Shown: in pieces, positions 9,772 to 20,934 of the stretch | Layout of the letters: every line of letters starts with the position of its first letter | Numbering within the stretch: the stretch's first letter is position 1 | NCBI GenBank assembly: GCA_023053575.1 | Contig: JAKZAP010000054.1 | Coordinates: 124,001 to 188,000, forward strand | Length of the DNA stretch: 64,000 nt | Direction: 5' to 3' | Source of the DNA: Branchinecta lynchi | Taxonomy: Eukaryota > Arthropoda > Branchiopoda > Anostraca > Branchinectidae | Notes under the pieces: generated by a model | What the model was told of the DNA's origin: nothing | What the model saw: the letters and a program-made list of their open reading frames with translations, nothing else | The model's database searches: none | Made by a program: the position numbers and the translations under genes

Positions 9772-10262
9772 TGCGAAAAGTGATCGTACAACAAACACAC
9801 AAAAGCACAAGTCCTAGATACCTGACTGACATAACCGGAACGGATCTGCTTACTTTTGGGGAGTTGGGGGGGGGGGGTCCAAATTTCTAGCGAGTTCGGT
9901 GCTTCCTGATGTTCTAGGACGACGAAAATTGGCAGGCATGTCAGCATCCCGACCAGATTGATTGTGGTCACGCTGATATGCCTGCCATATTTCATCGTCC
10001 TAGCACATGTGTAAGCATCTTAAGTCTGGATCACCTGAGTTCCAGAACCCTCCCTCCAGCTCCCCCCCATAGTGCTCGGATCCAGTCCGGTGTTTTCAAC
10101 TATGCACAATCTAGGGCTTATGCTTGTTCTTCTCACCAAGTTTCTTCCCGATCCGTCCACTCTGAACATGTCATACGATTTCCGGTTCCCGCCTCCAGCC
10201 CCCCCCCCCCACCCAAGTCACCGGATTCGTCATTCTCTCATATCTACCGCTAACTTTCTTTG
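9772..10262. repeat. Two P units, head to head
   Basis: 9772-9960 is a minus-orientation P unit with a G run at about 9867. 9961-10262 is a plus-orientation unit with GATATGCCTGCCATATTTCA and C runs at 10065 and 10200. The plus unit recurs at 45606-45890, and the whole pair recurs in unit 2 at 26905-27395. Confidence 0.75.
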
Positions 10263-10620
10263 TGAAGGTTGTCGTAAGATAACTGACCGTGGGTCATAGT
10301 ATGATACCTGCTCGAGAAAAATTATTAAAGGTTAACTTCCTACATAGAGGTTGGTATTGTAAAATAGCCTTGAGAAGGCCATTCAATGTAACCTATCCGA
10401 GTCGAAGGTGAGGTTAGTTATGAAATATCTACCGAGCGCAGCTAGGTTAATCTTTTTAAATGGCCATCGATTATTATTATAACCGTCATCAAGAAAGCTG
10501 GAGGTGGATCTCACTTATGTGATGATTGTCATAGTAAAGCTGACAGTGGGTCATAGGATGATACAACTTGGATAACTGTGCGAGAATAGTTATAATGCAA
10601 TTATATTATATCTTTATTAA
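10263..10620. other. Short intergenic or intronic stretch with a loose direct repeat
   Basis: Two similar segments (about 10274-10320 and 10535-10590) share GTGGGTCATAG, ATGATAC and CGAGAA words. Nothing coding is supported. Confidence 0.4.
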
Positions 10621-10667
10621 GTGTTAGTTCGGAAATATGGGCCGAAATCTTAAGTACATTATTTCAG

Positions 10668-10841
10668 ATCCGAACGAACAGATGCTTGCTTCAGCTCCGG
10701 CACCACCAACATATTCCAAGTCAACGCGACACGTTGCTGCTCCGCCGTTGTACTCCTGGAATCCTCAGTACTTTGGAAGAGGATATAATCATTTGGACTG
10801 GAGGCCAACTGTCTCAACGTTTGGTATATTCGGGCTTCTGG
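10668..10841 (+). CDS. Candidate internal exon, unassigned protein
   Basis: A 174-bp segment preceded by a good acceptor (CATTATTTCAG) and followed by a strong donor (GTACGT). In the frame entering at codon position 2 it is open throughout and leaves after codon position 1, a phase 1-1 exon. The peptide runs from DPNEQM through SAPAPPTYSK and a Tyr/Trp-rich middle (LYSWNPQYFGRGYNHLDW) to FGIFGLLG. The only difference from unit 2 (10696, T to C) is synonymous in this frame but changes a residue in the antisense open frame, which supports the choice. I do not recognise the family. The EB-like exon 3.6 kb downstream has the same strand and phase, so one secreted or membrane protein could use both, but this is inference. 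Other frames are also partly open. Confidence 0.45.
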
Positions 10842-10947
10842 GTACGTTAGCTGAGAGCCTCTCAAATTTTTACGTAAACTCCAATCCCAGTTGATAGAAA
10901 ACTAATTTGTTTGCCAAATTTCACTCGGAGCTCGCGTCTTCTATCAG

Positions 10948-12951
10948 CAGGGGCGTCGCAACCCCCCCCCCCCCCCTCCCCACCTTTTTAAGGTTCGGTA
11001 AAATTTTGGGCCTCCGCCCAAAATTTTACTAGAATTGTTTGGTATTTTTTCGATAGCACAACTGTTGGATATTTTTACGGGGATTCGGTAGTGATGAAGA
11101 ATCCTAAATAGGATACATGTACAAATCTCTTTGGTATAATGATTGGCATTCGGTATAATTGCGAGTATTCGGTAGTTATTATGAATTTGGTGAGAGAATA
11201 TACTGAAATCATTTGGTAGTTTTTCGATCCCGGAACTGTTCGGTATATTTATCGAGATTCCGTAGTTACACAGAATCCCGAATAAGCTACTGGTTCAAAA
11301 TTATTCGGTATTATGATCAGGATTCGGTAATTTATTCCGTATAATTTCTACGATTAGGAAGTTAACCACGAATCCCGACTTCGTTCCAGTTCCGACGAAA
11401 ATATACCGAATAAGAATATTGTTCGATAGTCTTTCGATACCAAAACAATTCGGTATAAGTAAGTAAGTAATTTATTTATAACCCGCCGTTTTCAGAAAGC
11501 GGAGTAAATGAAGAAAATAAATAAAACACATAAACATACACAAAAAGACACTTAATTTCAATCGTCGGCCAGGAAGCAGTGTAGAAGGTTCGTGCGCTGG
11601 TTGGGTTCTGTTGTCGATGATTTTTGATAGCGACGAAGAAACATCCAAAAGGGTAACACTTGCATCTTGAATTTAGAACTTCTCCGTCAAAGTATGGTTA
11701 TGGCATAATTTCGACAAGTGGAGCAGGTGCTTTGCATATTTAAAATAACATGATCTCATCTTTTTTATCTCCTTCTTTCGCAGAACATGAGTGACACCAG
11801 AACGAAATAGTATAGAAGGAGCGCAGAAGGTGCTGTACAATTTTCCCAAAGCTTTACGATTATAGCGCCCCCGGTTGGGGACGATGCGCCCATAGGCGGT
11901 ACGGATTGATCTAGAAACTTCTTGAACAACCGAAGACCAAAATTTTGACAACGAGGATTTGAATGTTATGCCAAGCCATCGTAGAGATTCTGTTGATCTG
12001 ACGACGAACGATCCAAGAGAGATAGAAGAATTAGCATTCAAACGATTTGACGATATAATAACCGGGTATAATAACCGGGATACGGTAGTTAAACAGAATC
12101 CCGAACATGCTATCGGTCTAAATTTATTCGGTATAATAAATCGGATTCGGTAATTGATTCGTTATAATGGCCAGGATTCGGAAGTTACCACGAATCTCGA
12201 AACTCAGAAGAGGTCAAGTGAAGCACTGGTCGCAGACAAAAGGGATGATCTATGATACCATCGATAGTCCTTACTCTTATTTTGGATCCCCCCAAAAATA
12301 TCTAATCACAAATATTTCGAAAATTCCGCCTGCAGCACTTTTCGTAATATTCTCTTGTGGAAGGGCGCGTCATTTGACGGGATTTTAAGCCAAACTTAGG
12401 ATTGAGATTTTGAAACATTAAAAGCTAGAATTTGGACGGAAATTAAATTTGGCAGGAAAAAGCAACAACAAAAATTTCGCCTGCGGCGCTCACTTTATGT
12501 GATTATGGGTAGTTTATTAACTAGGCTATAGTTGCTTCTGCTGCCGGAACGTCGCTCCATCCGGTTTCTGAAACGTCTTAGAGTATCGTTATTTAATCAA
12601 CGGTGATGGAAATTGTAAGAGAAACAGTCAAATTTTAGCCTACAGAAATAAAATGGATTTCAAAAAGTTTTGCCTGCGGCGCTTGATTTAGTTTTCTATT
12701 GGCTATAATAGATAGAAGCTGTTACTGCAATCATGCCCGGCAATATGTTCTACATGTGGGCTTCGCCGAAACGCCACCTAATAGTTGTCTTATCGTCTTT
12801 CATGCTGCCCTTTATTGTTACTCTTCCTACGTAATCGTTTCTATTCCATAAGCTCGAAATCTTAGTTCTAGGATTCGGTAAAAAATTTTAAAGATTAGGT
12901 AAAATTTTGACTCTGCACCCCTCCACCGAAAATGCACTTGCGACGCCCCTG
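10948..12951. mobile_element. hAT-like nonautonomous element (2.0 kb)
   Basis: Terminal inverted repeats CAGGGGCGTCGCAA and TTGCGACGCCCCTG bound the element. Flanks are TCTATCAG (10940-10947) and CCTATCAG (12952-12959), an 8-bp target-site duplication with one mismatch. CAGGGG-type ends with 8-bp duplications are the signature of hAT transposons. Subterminal parts repeat TTCGGTA and GGTATAAT words. No transposase is visible, and a LINE 3' end sits inside. It is inserted next to an older reverse-transcriptase fragment. Confidence 0.75.
11457..12060 (-). pseudogene. LINE 3' end with reverse-transcriptase C-terminal fragment
   Basis: Read on the minus strand, 12041 to about 11550 encodes a stretch resembling the region C-terminal to the catalytic domain of non-LTR reverse transcriptases: LRWLGITF, then YNRKALGKLYSTFCAPSILF, a KKEIKKMRS segment, and a closing SSTTEPNQRTNLLHCFLADD before a stop. 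A short 3' UTR follows, with the tail GGGTTATAAATAAATTACTT and TTAC repeats at 11457. The 5' part and the catalytic motifs are absent, as expected for a 5'-truncated copy. A second 3' end of the same family is at 62019-62235. The clade is not certain. Confidence 0.7.
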
Positions 12952-12959
12952 CCTATCAG

Positions 12960-13335
12960 AGAGGGTTTGCAGACAGAATGTCTTTAGGCTTTCTTCGTAG
13001 GACTCGAATTTCTGTCCAAGAATGATACAGCAGGCTCTCTTCTGAATCCCTTCCAACTTCTCGCTTTGCTGAACTTAGAGTCAAGCGTTCAACACGGAGG
13101 TGTACTCCATCAGGTCGGACGGTAGTTTTATAGCAGGTGACAAGATCAACTGGAGAGAGACCAAATCTTTTGATGCCCGCAAAGGATTTGAGCAGAATTG
13201 ACCCTTTTCTTACGAGGTTTCTTCCATATGGTCATCCCATTTTAGGTTGCTTTTAATAGGATGCCTAGAATTTTCGCAGAGCTGGTCACAAGAAATTGTG
13301 TGTCGTCTTCGAGGGAGTAGGAGTTTGTTTTGTGA
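12960..13335 (-). pseudogene. Non-LTR reverse-transcriptase relic
   Basis: Minus-strand translation gives SAKILGI, then after a frameshift NLKWDDHMEE, then LLKSFAGIKRFGLSPVDLV, CYKTTVRPDG and LLYHSWTEIRVLRRK. This is the typical C-terminal order of CR1/Jockey-like elements (LG, NLKWDDH, Y..T.VRP). At least one frameshift and one stop break the frame. The hAT element separates it from sequence at 10890-10947 that may be its continuation. It differs from the LINE at 11457-12060. Confidence 0.7.
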
Positions 13336-13508
13336 AGTTAAATCTTAGCACGACTCTTTGCTTATTTGTTCACTAGTTTATTGTATTATATTTTATTTTT
13401 ATATTTTTCTGAAGCGTGTAATGGAGTGGAACACGAGTATTTCTCTGTACTCATTATTTTTTGGAAAACAGAGATATAGCAGAATCTTTAATCAGAGTTC
13501 TTACAATA

Positions 13509-14353
13509 ACAACAAGACCTAAGGTTTCGATGGGATCCCAAAAATCTTGTATTTGATAAAGACAACTGGGTCTTGTCTTCGCCAGATCCAGTATTCGCCT
13601 GGCTAATCCTCTGAGAAAACTAAGTTCAGATATACGTCTATCAGCCATATCTATTTTGACAACACTGACCGAAACTTCCTGCTTTACTTCTGCCAAATTT
13701 CTGGTTTCGACTGAATTCCGAGCGAACTACTTGTCCAGCAAAAAAAACAACTCAGAAACGAATCCAGCGTATCTCCTTATCCGTTTAAAAGACATCTAAT
13801 CAACTTCAAATAAAACTTTCACTCAAAAAATTTCCGATTTCAACCGGATTCCAGACAAATTATATGTCCGGGTGAAAAATGATTGTCATATACAGACTCA
13901 GTGTCTTCTTAGCCCTAAATCTGTCATCTAATCAACTTCAAATAAAACTTTTTCTTTTAACAAATTTGCCGGTTTTCGCCAGATTCCGGGTGAACTATTT
14001 TTCCGGTGAGAAAATGGTTTTCATCATCGTGTTCAGCATGCCTTCTTACTCCTAAATCTATCATCTCATCAACTTCAAATAAACTTTTAATTTTAACCAA
14101 GTTTCCGGTTTTTGCCGGATTCCGGACGAAAGACTTGCCCGGCGAGGAAATGGTTTTCACCATCGTGGTCAGCATGTCCTCTTACTTCTAAATCGAACTT
14201 GACCTTACACTTGACCCAAAGAATCTTCACACCAAGTTTCATCGAAATATCTCATTCCCTTCCAGAATAATCGTGCTGACAGACGGACGGACAGACGGAC
14301 AACTTTTGCGATGTCATAGGTATCCCTCCACTTACGTTTTGGGATCCCAAAAA
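13509..14353 (-). repeat. G element, full, reversed
   Basis: Starts with the reversed right end (AACAAGACCTAAGG, GATGGGATCCCAAAAATC), carries three to four reversed 137-bp units (CAACTTCAAATAAA words at about 13800, 13938 and 14070), then the microsatellite (GACAGACGGACGGACAGACG) and the left terminus at about 14339-14353. It lies 46 bp upstream of the EB-like exon, inside the presumed intron. Confidence 0.75.
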
Positions 14354-14399
14354 CATGCTGAAAGAAAAGCAAAAAGTTGATAAGCAATTACATTTTCAG

Positions 14400-14513
14400 G
14401 TGACCCGTGTATAACGGACGGTGATTGTATCGGTCCATACGGTGCCTGCGTAAGCGGAGTTTGCGCATGTGCGGACGGATTTGCGGAAAGCGAGGATAGG
14501 AAAAGCTGCATAT
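14400..14513 (+). CDS. EB/EGF-like cysteine-module exon
   Basis: A 114-bp exon (38 codons) with acceptor TTACATTTTCAG and donor GTAAGT, phase 1 at both ends. The reading is DPCITDGDCIGPYGACVSG, then VCACADGF, ending near KSCI. Six cysteines are spaced C-x5-C-x6-C-x4-C-x1-C-x12-C, the order of EB or EGF-like modules found in extracellular parts of animal receptors and secreted proteins, where phase 1-1 modular exons are the rule. The frame is intact and identical in unit 2. No other exon of the same gene is certain; the candidate at 10668-10841 is the only one with matching strand and phase. The parent protein cannot be named. Confidence 0.75.
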
Positions 14514-14639
14514 GTAAGTACCACGAGGTTTCATCTCCAAACCTTTTTGGAGTTCCTAGGTTCCGTAATACTTTCTTTTTAATGTTATAAGCCGAAAACG
14601 ATCGGTTAAGTTTCTTCAAGTCCAAGTTTAATGTATGTT

Positions 14640-14980
14640 ATTATATAGGAAAAGCTATAGGCCTATTGTGCAATTTGATGGGCAATAAATATATCATTAT
14701 TATTATTATATTACAAAAAGCTGAATTACAAATAGAGGTCCGATGGGCCTGTGATGCCAGTAAAAATCAATAAATAATAGATCAATAAATAAGATCAATA
14801 AATAGCGAGGAACATAGCAAGAGCAGAAGAACCAAAAAATTAAAGTAATGAGAAAAAACACAAAAAAAAACATGGAGAAACCATGCAGCCGTTTTATCCA
14901 GACAAACAAAAATGAATTCAATCAATCAATCCTTATTATTCAAAAACACAGAATTAACAAATAAAACGGGATGATGTCTC
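14640..14980. other. AT-rich intronic stretch
   Basis: ATTATT runs, repeated AATAAATA and GATCAATAAATA words and AATCAATCAATC, then a run into the inverted array. No gene seen. Confidence 0.5.
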
Positions 14981-14983
14981 TAC

Positions 14984-15412
14984 GTAGACACGACAGTACA
15001 TCCAAACGAAAAAAGCGTCAGTACATGGACACGACACTACATGGACACGACGGTACGAGTACCGACACTACATGGACACGACGGTGCAAGTACCGACACT
15101 ACATAGACACGACGGTACAGGTACCGACAGTACGTGGACACTTTTTGATTTTCGACGTAGTGTCGGATTTTGTCCTCATAGTGACGTGTCCACGTAGTGT
15201 CGTTCGACGTACCGTCGTGTCTACGTAGTGTCGTTCGACGTACCGTCGTGTCTATGTAGTGTCGTTCGATGTACCGTCGTGTCTATGTAGTGACGCCATT
15301 TGGTTTTCGACGTTGTGACGTGTCTTCGTAGTGTCGGGCCTTTGTTTTTCTTCGTTCTGACGTGTCCATGTAGCGTCGTGTCCCTGTAGTGTCGGACATT
15401 TGTGTCTCTTCC
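14984..15412. repeat. Inverted array of ~31-bp words (foldback)
   Basis: The left half repeats GACACTACATGGACACGACG with GTAC-centred linkers. After a switch at about 15128-15165 (TTTTTGATTTTCGACG) the right half repeats the complement (GTAGTGTCG, TTCGACGTACCGTCGTGTC). All words are variants of one roughly 31-bp sequence that itself holds TACGTA and GGTACC-like palindromes, so the strand can fold at many registers. A second, diverged array is at 20463-20925. Confidence 0.85.
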
Positions 15413-15599
15413 ATGTCGAAATTCCAGCTTAGGATATTGTCCAGGATTTTTTTTTTTTTTACATGTTGAAGTTCAAAATAACAATAAAGTTTCTGCCTGC
15501 TCCCCTTTACGTACGCCAACACTTGAGTTTAAGTGAATTATAGACGCTAGATGACACCACTCCTTGTCTCTGTTAAAATTTGGCTTCGGCTTGTGCGTC

Positions 15600-16010
15600 T
15601 GCGGGATACGGATAGGACCGGAAATAGACAGAAACAAGTCCGGTTGCAATCTGACCCATAGGTTGGGGGAGGGCGGGGGATTTCCAGAATTCAATCATCA
15701 GCCCATAGACCCGAAAGGATGGTCGGGTCCAAGCCAAACTTGGTTGGAATTAAGAGCTAGGATTCTAGTTGTGTCCCTTTAGGGGTCCGAACCCAATCCG
15801 ACCTCTGTGAGGGAGCGAGTCTGTAAACTCTTGCCATCAGCCTATCTGGTAGGAGCGCTGTCGGAGTTCAAAGATGATACACGCGTAAAAAATACAAACT
15901 CAGCCACGTGCGTATTTTCATCGCATGATGGTGATTTGACGAGGATTATAAATACTTTGGGATGAGACCCTGGGGACAATCAGCAGACTGTAATTTAGGG
16001 TTTTCAGTCT
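15600..16010. repeat. Interspersed repeat with partner at 16.78-16.97 and 19.68-19.81 kb
   Basis: 15797-15893 resembles 16870-16965 (GAGTCTGT, TCTTGCCATCAGCC, CAAAGATGATA words). 15905-16010 resembles 19678-19795 (GTGCGTATTTTCAT, GGGGACAATCAGCAGACTGT, GGTTTTCAGTCT). No coding function is seen. Confidence 0.6.
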
Positions 16011-16012
16011 AA

Positions 16013-16761
16013 AAGCTTGTTCACACGGGACCGAAATAAACGCGTAAACAGCGGCTGACTTGTTAAATACGAGGGATCAACTGTTTGGGGTTGACGGGAT
16101 AATTAAAAAGAAAAACTTCCGAAATTCCAAATGTTCTCTTTGTTTGTAACAAAATGTATGAAATTAACAAAAAAAATCTTGTAGGTTTGTCACAGTCAAA
16201 TACAGTTGACAGATTATCAGGTAACTTAGCAATTTTTACTCACAAAGCAAATAAAATTAACTGAAATATTTTCGTTTTTAAATGAGAACATAAGAAATAA
16301 TTATCAATAAAATAAATAATGCAAAAATAGAATGCAACTTTTAGTGTTGTTCAGTCACTTCTGCGGGCTGAATGGGAAAATCATGTAAATTACTATTTTT
16401 TCTAAATAACAAAACAAAAAGCAAGCATCAACAGAACATCTCTTGATGTACCTTTTTCGAAATCGTTTAGTAATCCTCGGATGCTTAATATAAAAGCCAT
16501 GCTATGTTCAACATTGGTCTGACAGAATTTGAACTGGATTGACCTAACACTTACCAAGTTTGACCTAGTTCTCCTAAATACGGTTTGTATACTGTCCCCT
16601 GAGACATCAAAGGTCGCATTCCGAAGAATTCACCTTATCTCAATAATACGCGCCTATTTAGATGATCGGCCGCTGTTTTTTTTTTCCAACCGCTAATTAC
16701 GCGCGTAAATCAGCCGCTGATGGTGAACTGGCCGCTGTTTCGGCCCCGTGTTAGCAAGCTA
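16013..16761. mobile_element. Harbinger-like MITE with TAA duplication
   Basis: Inverted ends AGCTTGTTCACACGGGACCG and AGCTTGCTAACACGGGGCCG match well, followed by GAAA and CAGCGG words. TAA flanks both sides (16010-16012, 16762-16764). An uninterrupted relative of the host repeat at about 19790-19812 reads GTCT-CACTTGACG, with a single triplet where this copy has the insertion, an internal empty-site control. TAA/TTA duplications are typical of PIF/Harbinger elements. The interior is noncoding. Confidence 0.65.
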
Positions 16762-16764
16762 TAA

Positions 16765-17455
16765 CTTGACGATATTCAGGATAATCCAGTTCGGACCAAT
16801 CAAAACTTCCAAACAAAACTGTCCAACAAAACTTGGTGGGGGGCTCTAATTCTGCCTCTTTGGAGGTCAATTCTGCCTCTGTTGTGGGAGTGAGTCTGTG
16901 AATTCTTGCCATCAGCCCATCTGCTGGGAGCCCTGGCGGAATTCAAAGATGATATACGCGCACGCTTCACAAGTCATCTAGTCCGAACTGTATCAGGAAA
17001 TTAAAGAGTGTTTTGGTACTGAGTTCTATTTAAAGTTGAAAATCCCAGTAAAATTTATTCGTTTGTGGATCCAGGCAAGAGCAAACTGTCTACCAGTACT
17101 TGGAAAAAGCTTTTGGAAAAGGAAAAGCGCAGTATCCTTGTCCTTTTTGTAATTAGAGCGATGAGGCCATGTTCTCTTGAGGTGTGAGCAGCTTTCTAAT
17201 ATAAGGGGTACTCTTTTTCAGAATGGGGGGGATGAGCTACTTCTAGGTATCCTTAAGTCTACAAATGCTAGGTCTATAGTGTGTTTTGGCAACATGGTAG
17301 AAAAAGTTATTAGTTTAGCAGAAAGTCGGTAGGATATTAAGTTAAGAATGTGAGGTTGTTTGTTAGTAGAGATTGTTCTTTGTTTTGTTTTTCTGTATAT
17401 GGCTTAATCGCTTTCAAATACAGATATATATACGCGCTTAATTAACGGTAAAAAG
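16765..17455. other. Unassigned stretch
   Basis: Contains the repeat partner at 16870-16965 and otherwise unique AT-rich sequence. No splice-bordered open frame stands out. Confidence 0.4.
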
Positions 17456-17805
17456 AACAAGACCAAAGGTTTCGATGGGATGCCAAAACTTTAATATTTG
17501 ATCCATACAATTATGTCTTGCAGATAGGCCTATCCAGGAAACTTAATTCTTTAATTTTACCTATTAACATTTTTACTATTACAATTTAGATACAGATTAA
17601 TACCAATGGCTAGTCATCTGAGAAAACTAAGCTCAGATTCAGCATATGTGTTACCCCTACATGTCATATCTACTTTGACGAAATTGATCGAAACTTCCTT
17701 CCTGCCAAATATCCGGTTCCGGCCAGATTCCAGATGAACTACTTGTCGGGCAAAAAATTAAGCTCAAAACAAAATCAGCGCATCCCTTTATGGGATCCCA
17801 AAACG
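17456..17805 (-). repeat. G element, short, reversed
   Basis: Begins GAACAAGACCAAAGG, ends GGGATCCCAAAACGTAAACG. The 137-bp array is reduced to a fraction of one unit and the microsatellite is gone, so this is an internally deleted copy. The palindrome at its right end reads GGGATGCC. Confidence 0.7.
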
Positions 17806-18214
17806 TAAACGTCGGTGTAAAAGCGGGCTTTGTTCGTTATTATTGGCGATCGACAGCTATCTTATGGTGAAGCGCTTGCAAACTCAATCTCCCCACATTG
17901 GACCAAAGATACGAGCAGATTATCCTTAGGTTTGGGAAGTTTCTTCTCTCGAAACCCCAGCATCGAGACATCTTACCACCCACTGCACCGCCCAACAACC
18001 GTACGCGTCACCAAAATAAACTGGTTCCAGTAGCTTCGCGAACGAACCACCACGCAAATTCGTTTGTACCTTTTTTTTACGGATTTGCTAAACAAAGCCG
18101 AGTGATATTTTCTTCTTTTATTTTGTTTTTTATGTTAGATTGTTATTTAGTATAGTGAAGCAACGCAAATTAGCTGTCAGCTACGATGTTGTCTAAACAA
18201 ACCTATCTCTCTCT
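17806..18214. other. Unassigned stretch with overlapping open frames
   Basis: Two overlapping short + frames (17830-18033, 17898-18155) exist but show no domain and no clear splice structure. A CT microsatellite precedes the next G element. I see no supported gene. Confidence 0.4.
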
Positions 18215-19218
18215 CTAACTGGAGGGATACCTATGACATCGCAAAAATGTCTCCTCTCGAAGGGAACGAGATATTTTGATGAAACTTGTTGTTAGGATTC
18301 ATTTGGTCAAGGGTAAGGTCAAGTTCGTAGATGGGCTCTGTAGCCCTACATTTAGGGGTGGGGGAGGGGTTCAAATTAAGGGACAAGCAAAATATTTTTA
18401 AACAGCTAATGAGACAGTCGATTATGGGTTAAGAAGGCATGCTGAGCACGATATTGAAAACCATTTTCTCGCCGGACAAGTAGTTCGTCCGGAATCCGGC
18501 AAAAACCGGAAAGTTGGTTAAAAGTGAAAGTTTTATTTGAAGTTGATTAGATGTTCGATTTAGGGGTAAGAAAACATGTTGAATACGATGGTGAGAATCA
18601 TTTTCTCGCCAAACAAGTAGTTCATCCGGAATCTGGTGAAAACCGGAAATTTGGTTAAAAGTAAAAGTTTCATTCGAAGTTGATTAAATGTTCGATTTAG
18701 GGGTGAAAAGATACGCTGAAGACGATAGTAGAAACCATTTTCTAGTCGAACAACTAGTACGACCGGAATCCGGCCAAGACCGGAAATTTTTTTAAAAGCA
18801 AAAGTTTGATTGGATGACAGATTAAGGGGTAAGAAGAGAGGCTGAGTTTGTATAGGACAATCATTTTTTAACCGAACATATAATTAGTCCGGAATCCGGT
18901 TGTAACCGGAATTTTCTTTTAAGTCAAAGTTTTATTAAAGTTGATTACATGTTCTTTACAGGGATAAGGAGATACGCTAGATTCGCTTCTGAATTTTCTT
19001 GTTTTGCTGGACTAGTAGTTCTCTCGGAATTCGGACGAAACCGGAAACTTGGCAGAAGTAAAGCAGAAAGGCTCGGTCAGTATCGTCAAAATATATATGG
19101 CTTGTAGAAGTATATCTGAACTTCGTTTCTCTGATGATTAGCCTGGCGAAGACAAGACCCAATTGTCTGAATCAAATATTAGATTTTTGGGATCCCATCG
19201 ACACCTTTGGTCTTGTTC
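18215..19218 (+). repeat. G element, plus orientation
   Basis: Left end truncated at CTGGAGGGATACCTATGACA (terminal palindrome absent), no TCCG microsatellite, about four units of 137 bp, then the right terminus GGGATCCCATCGACACC and TTGGTCTTGTT. A LINE tail is attached directly to it. Confidence 0.75.
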
Positions 19219-19252
19219 AAAATGGCGGGTTACAAATAAATTACTGACTTAC
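19219..19252 (+). repeat. LINE 3' tail fragment
   Basis: AATGGCGGGTTACAAATAAA and TTACTGACTTAC match the tail of the LINE family at 11457 and 62019. Only about 35 bp of it is present, joined to the end of a G element as at 531-560. Confidence 0.5.
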
Positions 19253-19254
19253 TT

Positions 19255-19660
19255 TACGCCTATATCGAACCTCGAATCAACTTCAGATAAACTGTAACTT
19301 TTACCAAATTTTCCAGTTTTGACCGGATTCCGGGCGAACCATTTTTCCGGCGAGAAAATAAGCTTCAGATACGGGTTCAGCATGCCTCCTTATCACTACA
19401 TCGAACCTCTAATCAACTTCAGATAATACTTTTTAAGGTTTTCTGGTTAAGGCCGGATTTCGGGCGAACTACTTGTCCGGGTAGAAAAAACAATAGTCTT
19501 ATACGGATTCAGCATGTCTTCTTACCTCGAGATCGAAAATTTAATCAACTTCAAATGAAACTTTTCCTGAAACTTTCCGGTTTTCGCCAGATTACGAACG
19601 AAGTAATTGTCCGGCGAGAAAAAAAGTCATAGGTATCACGTTACTTACGTTTTGGGATAA
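19255..19660 (-). repeat. G element array, reversed
   Basis: Three reversed 137-bp units (CTAATCAACTTCAGATAA-type words) and the word ATAGGTATCACGTTACTTAC followed by GTTTTGGGAT of the left terminus. The other terminus and the microsatellite are missing. Confidence 0.7.
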
Positions 19661-19819
19661 AAAAAAAAACACTATTTGTGCGTATTTTCATTGTGTTCAC
19701 CGATGAGGATTGAGGATTATAAATCCTTGGAGATGTCACCCTTGGTGACTCTGGGGACAATCAGCAGACTGTGATTTATGGTTTTCAGTCTCACTTGACG
19801 ATATTCAGGATCACAGGCG

Positions 19820-20460
19820 TTACTAGCCAACACAAAAATATTGGGGGGGGGGGCAAGGTATTTGCCAAATGGCCAGTCATTCTACCGACTTTTTTTGCCG
19901 GGAGAAACACTGTTTGTAAGGAATGTTTTGAAAAAAAAATCTACTGATTTCAAGAAAAACCGACTGTCTTTAAGGAAAATCGCCATTTTTACTCCTTCTT
20001 ACTCCCAAACCAAGGATCACAAACCAGTTCACATCTAGACCAGTTTTCCATTTTTTTTCTCTATCCAGGCCGTCCTCAAGCTTTCTACAGACCGAGGATA
20101 TGGTCGCATCGGAATCCCAAAACTAAGGGAAGAAATGATGTTGGTGAATCGGTACTCTGGTCAGAATTCCAACCATCCTACCGTATTTTCCCCACCCCCA
20201 AACTACTAACCCACACTGCCCCACTAATGCTGAATCTCAGAGACATGCAATCCGGTTCCCATCGTCAAGCTTTCCATTATATAAAACGGCTTCCGCAAAC
20301 CCATAACACCATATAGTGTCCGGGCGCCCGAAATGACTACGAACATGGGCGGACTCAAACCAAGAAACAAAAGTGAAGCTAACTACAGCCTATATTCGTT
20401 AAAATAGAACCGCTGGGAATTTTAACAGACTGGCGACTCTACAAAGACAAAACACGCAGG
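19820..20460. other. Unassigned stretch
   Basis: A G run at 19844 and a short open frame (19841-20038) without recognisable motif; GGGCGCCC palindrome near 20332. No gene supported. Confidence 0.4.
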
Positions 20461-20462
20461 TG

Positions 20463-20925
20463 ACACTACGTAGACACGACACTACGAAGACACGACACTA
20501 CATCGAAACGAAAAAAGCGTCAGTACATCGACACGTCACTACAGAGACACGACGGAACGAAGACCGACACTACATGGACACGACGGTACAAGTACCGACA
20601 CTACATGGACACGACGGTACGAGTATCGACACTACATAGACACGACGGTACAGGTACCGACACTACGTAGACACTTTTTGATTTTCGACGTAGTGTCGGA
20701 TTTTGTCCTCGTAGTGACGTGTCCACGTAGTGTCGTTCGACGTACCATCGTGTCTGCGTATTGTCGTTCGATGTACCGTCGTTTCTACGTAGCGTCGTTC
20801 GATGTACCGTCGTGTCCACGTAGTGTCGGTTTTTTTGTCCACGTAGTGACGGGAAATCTGTCCATGTAGCGTCGGATTTTGTCCACGTACTGACGTGTCT
20901 ACGTAGTGTCGTGTCTATGTAGGGG
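20463..20925. repeat. Second inverted array of GACACTACGTAGACAC words
   Basis: Same design as 14984-15412: the left half repeats GACACTACATGGACACGACG, the switch is at about 20668-20695 (same TTTTTGATTTTCGACG core), and the right half repeats GTGTCGTTCGACGTACC. The two arrays share the centre but differ in copy number. A 232-codon minus open frame across the array is repeat-derived. Confidence 0.85.
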
Positions 20926-20934
20926 CGCGAACCC

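Noticed and set aside
10659..10865. Antisense open frame across the candidate exon
   Set aside because: The difference between the two units changes a residue in this frame but is silent in the sense frame, and the splice borders are on the sense strand.
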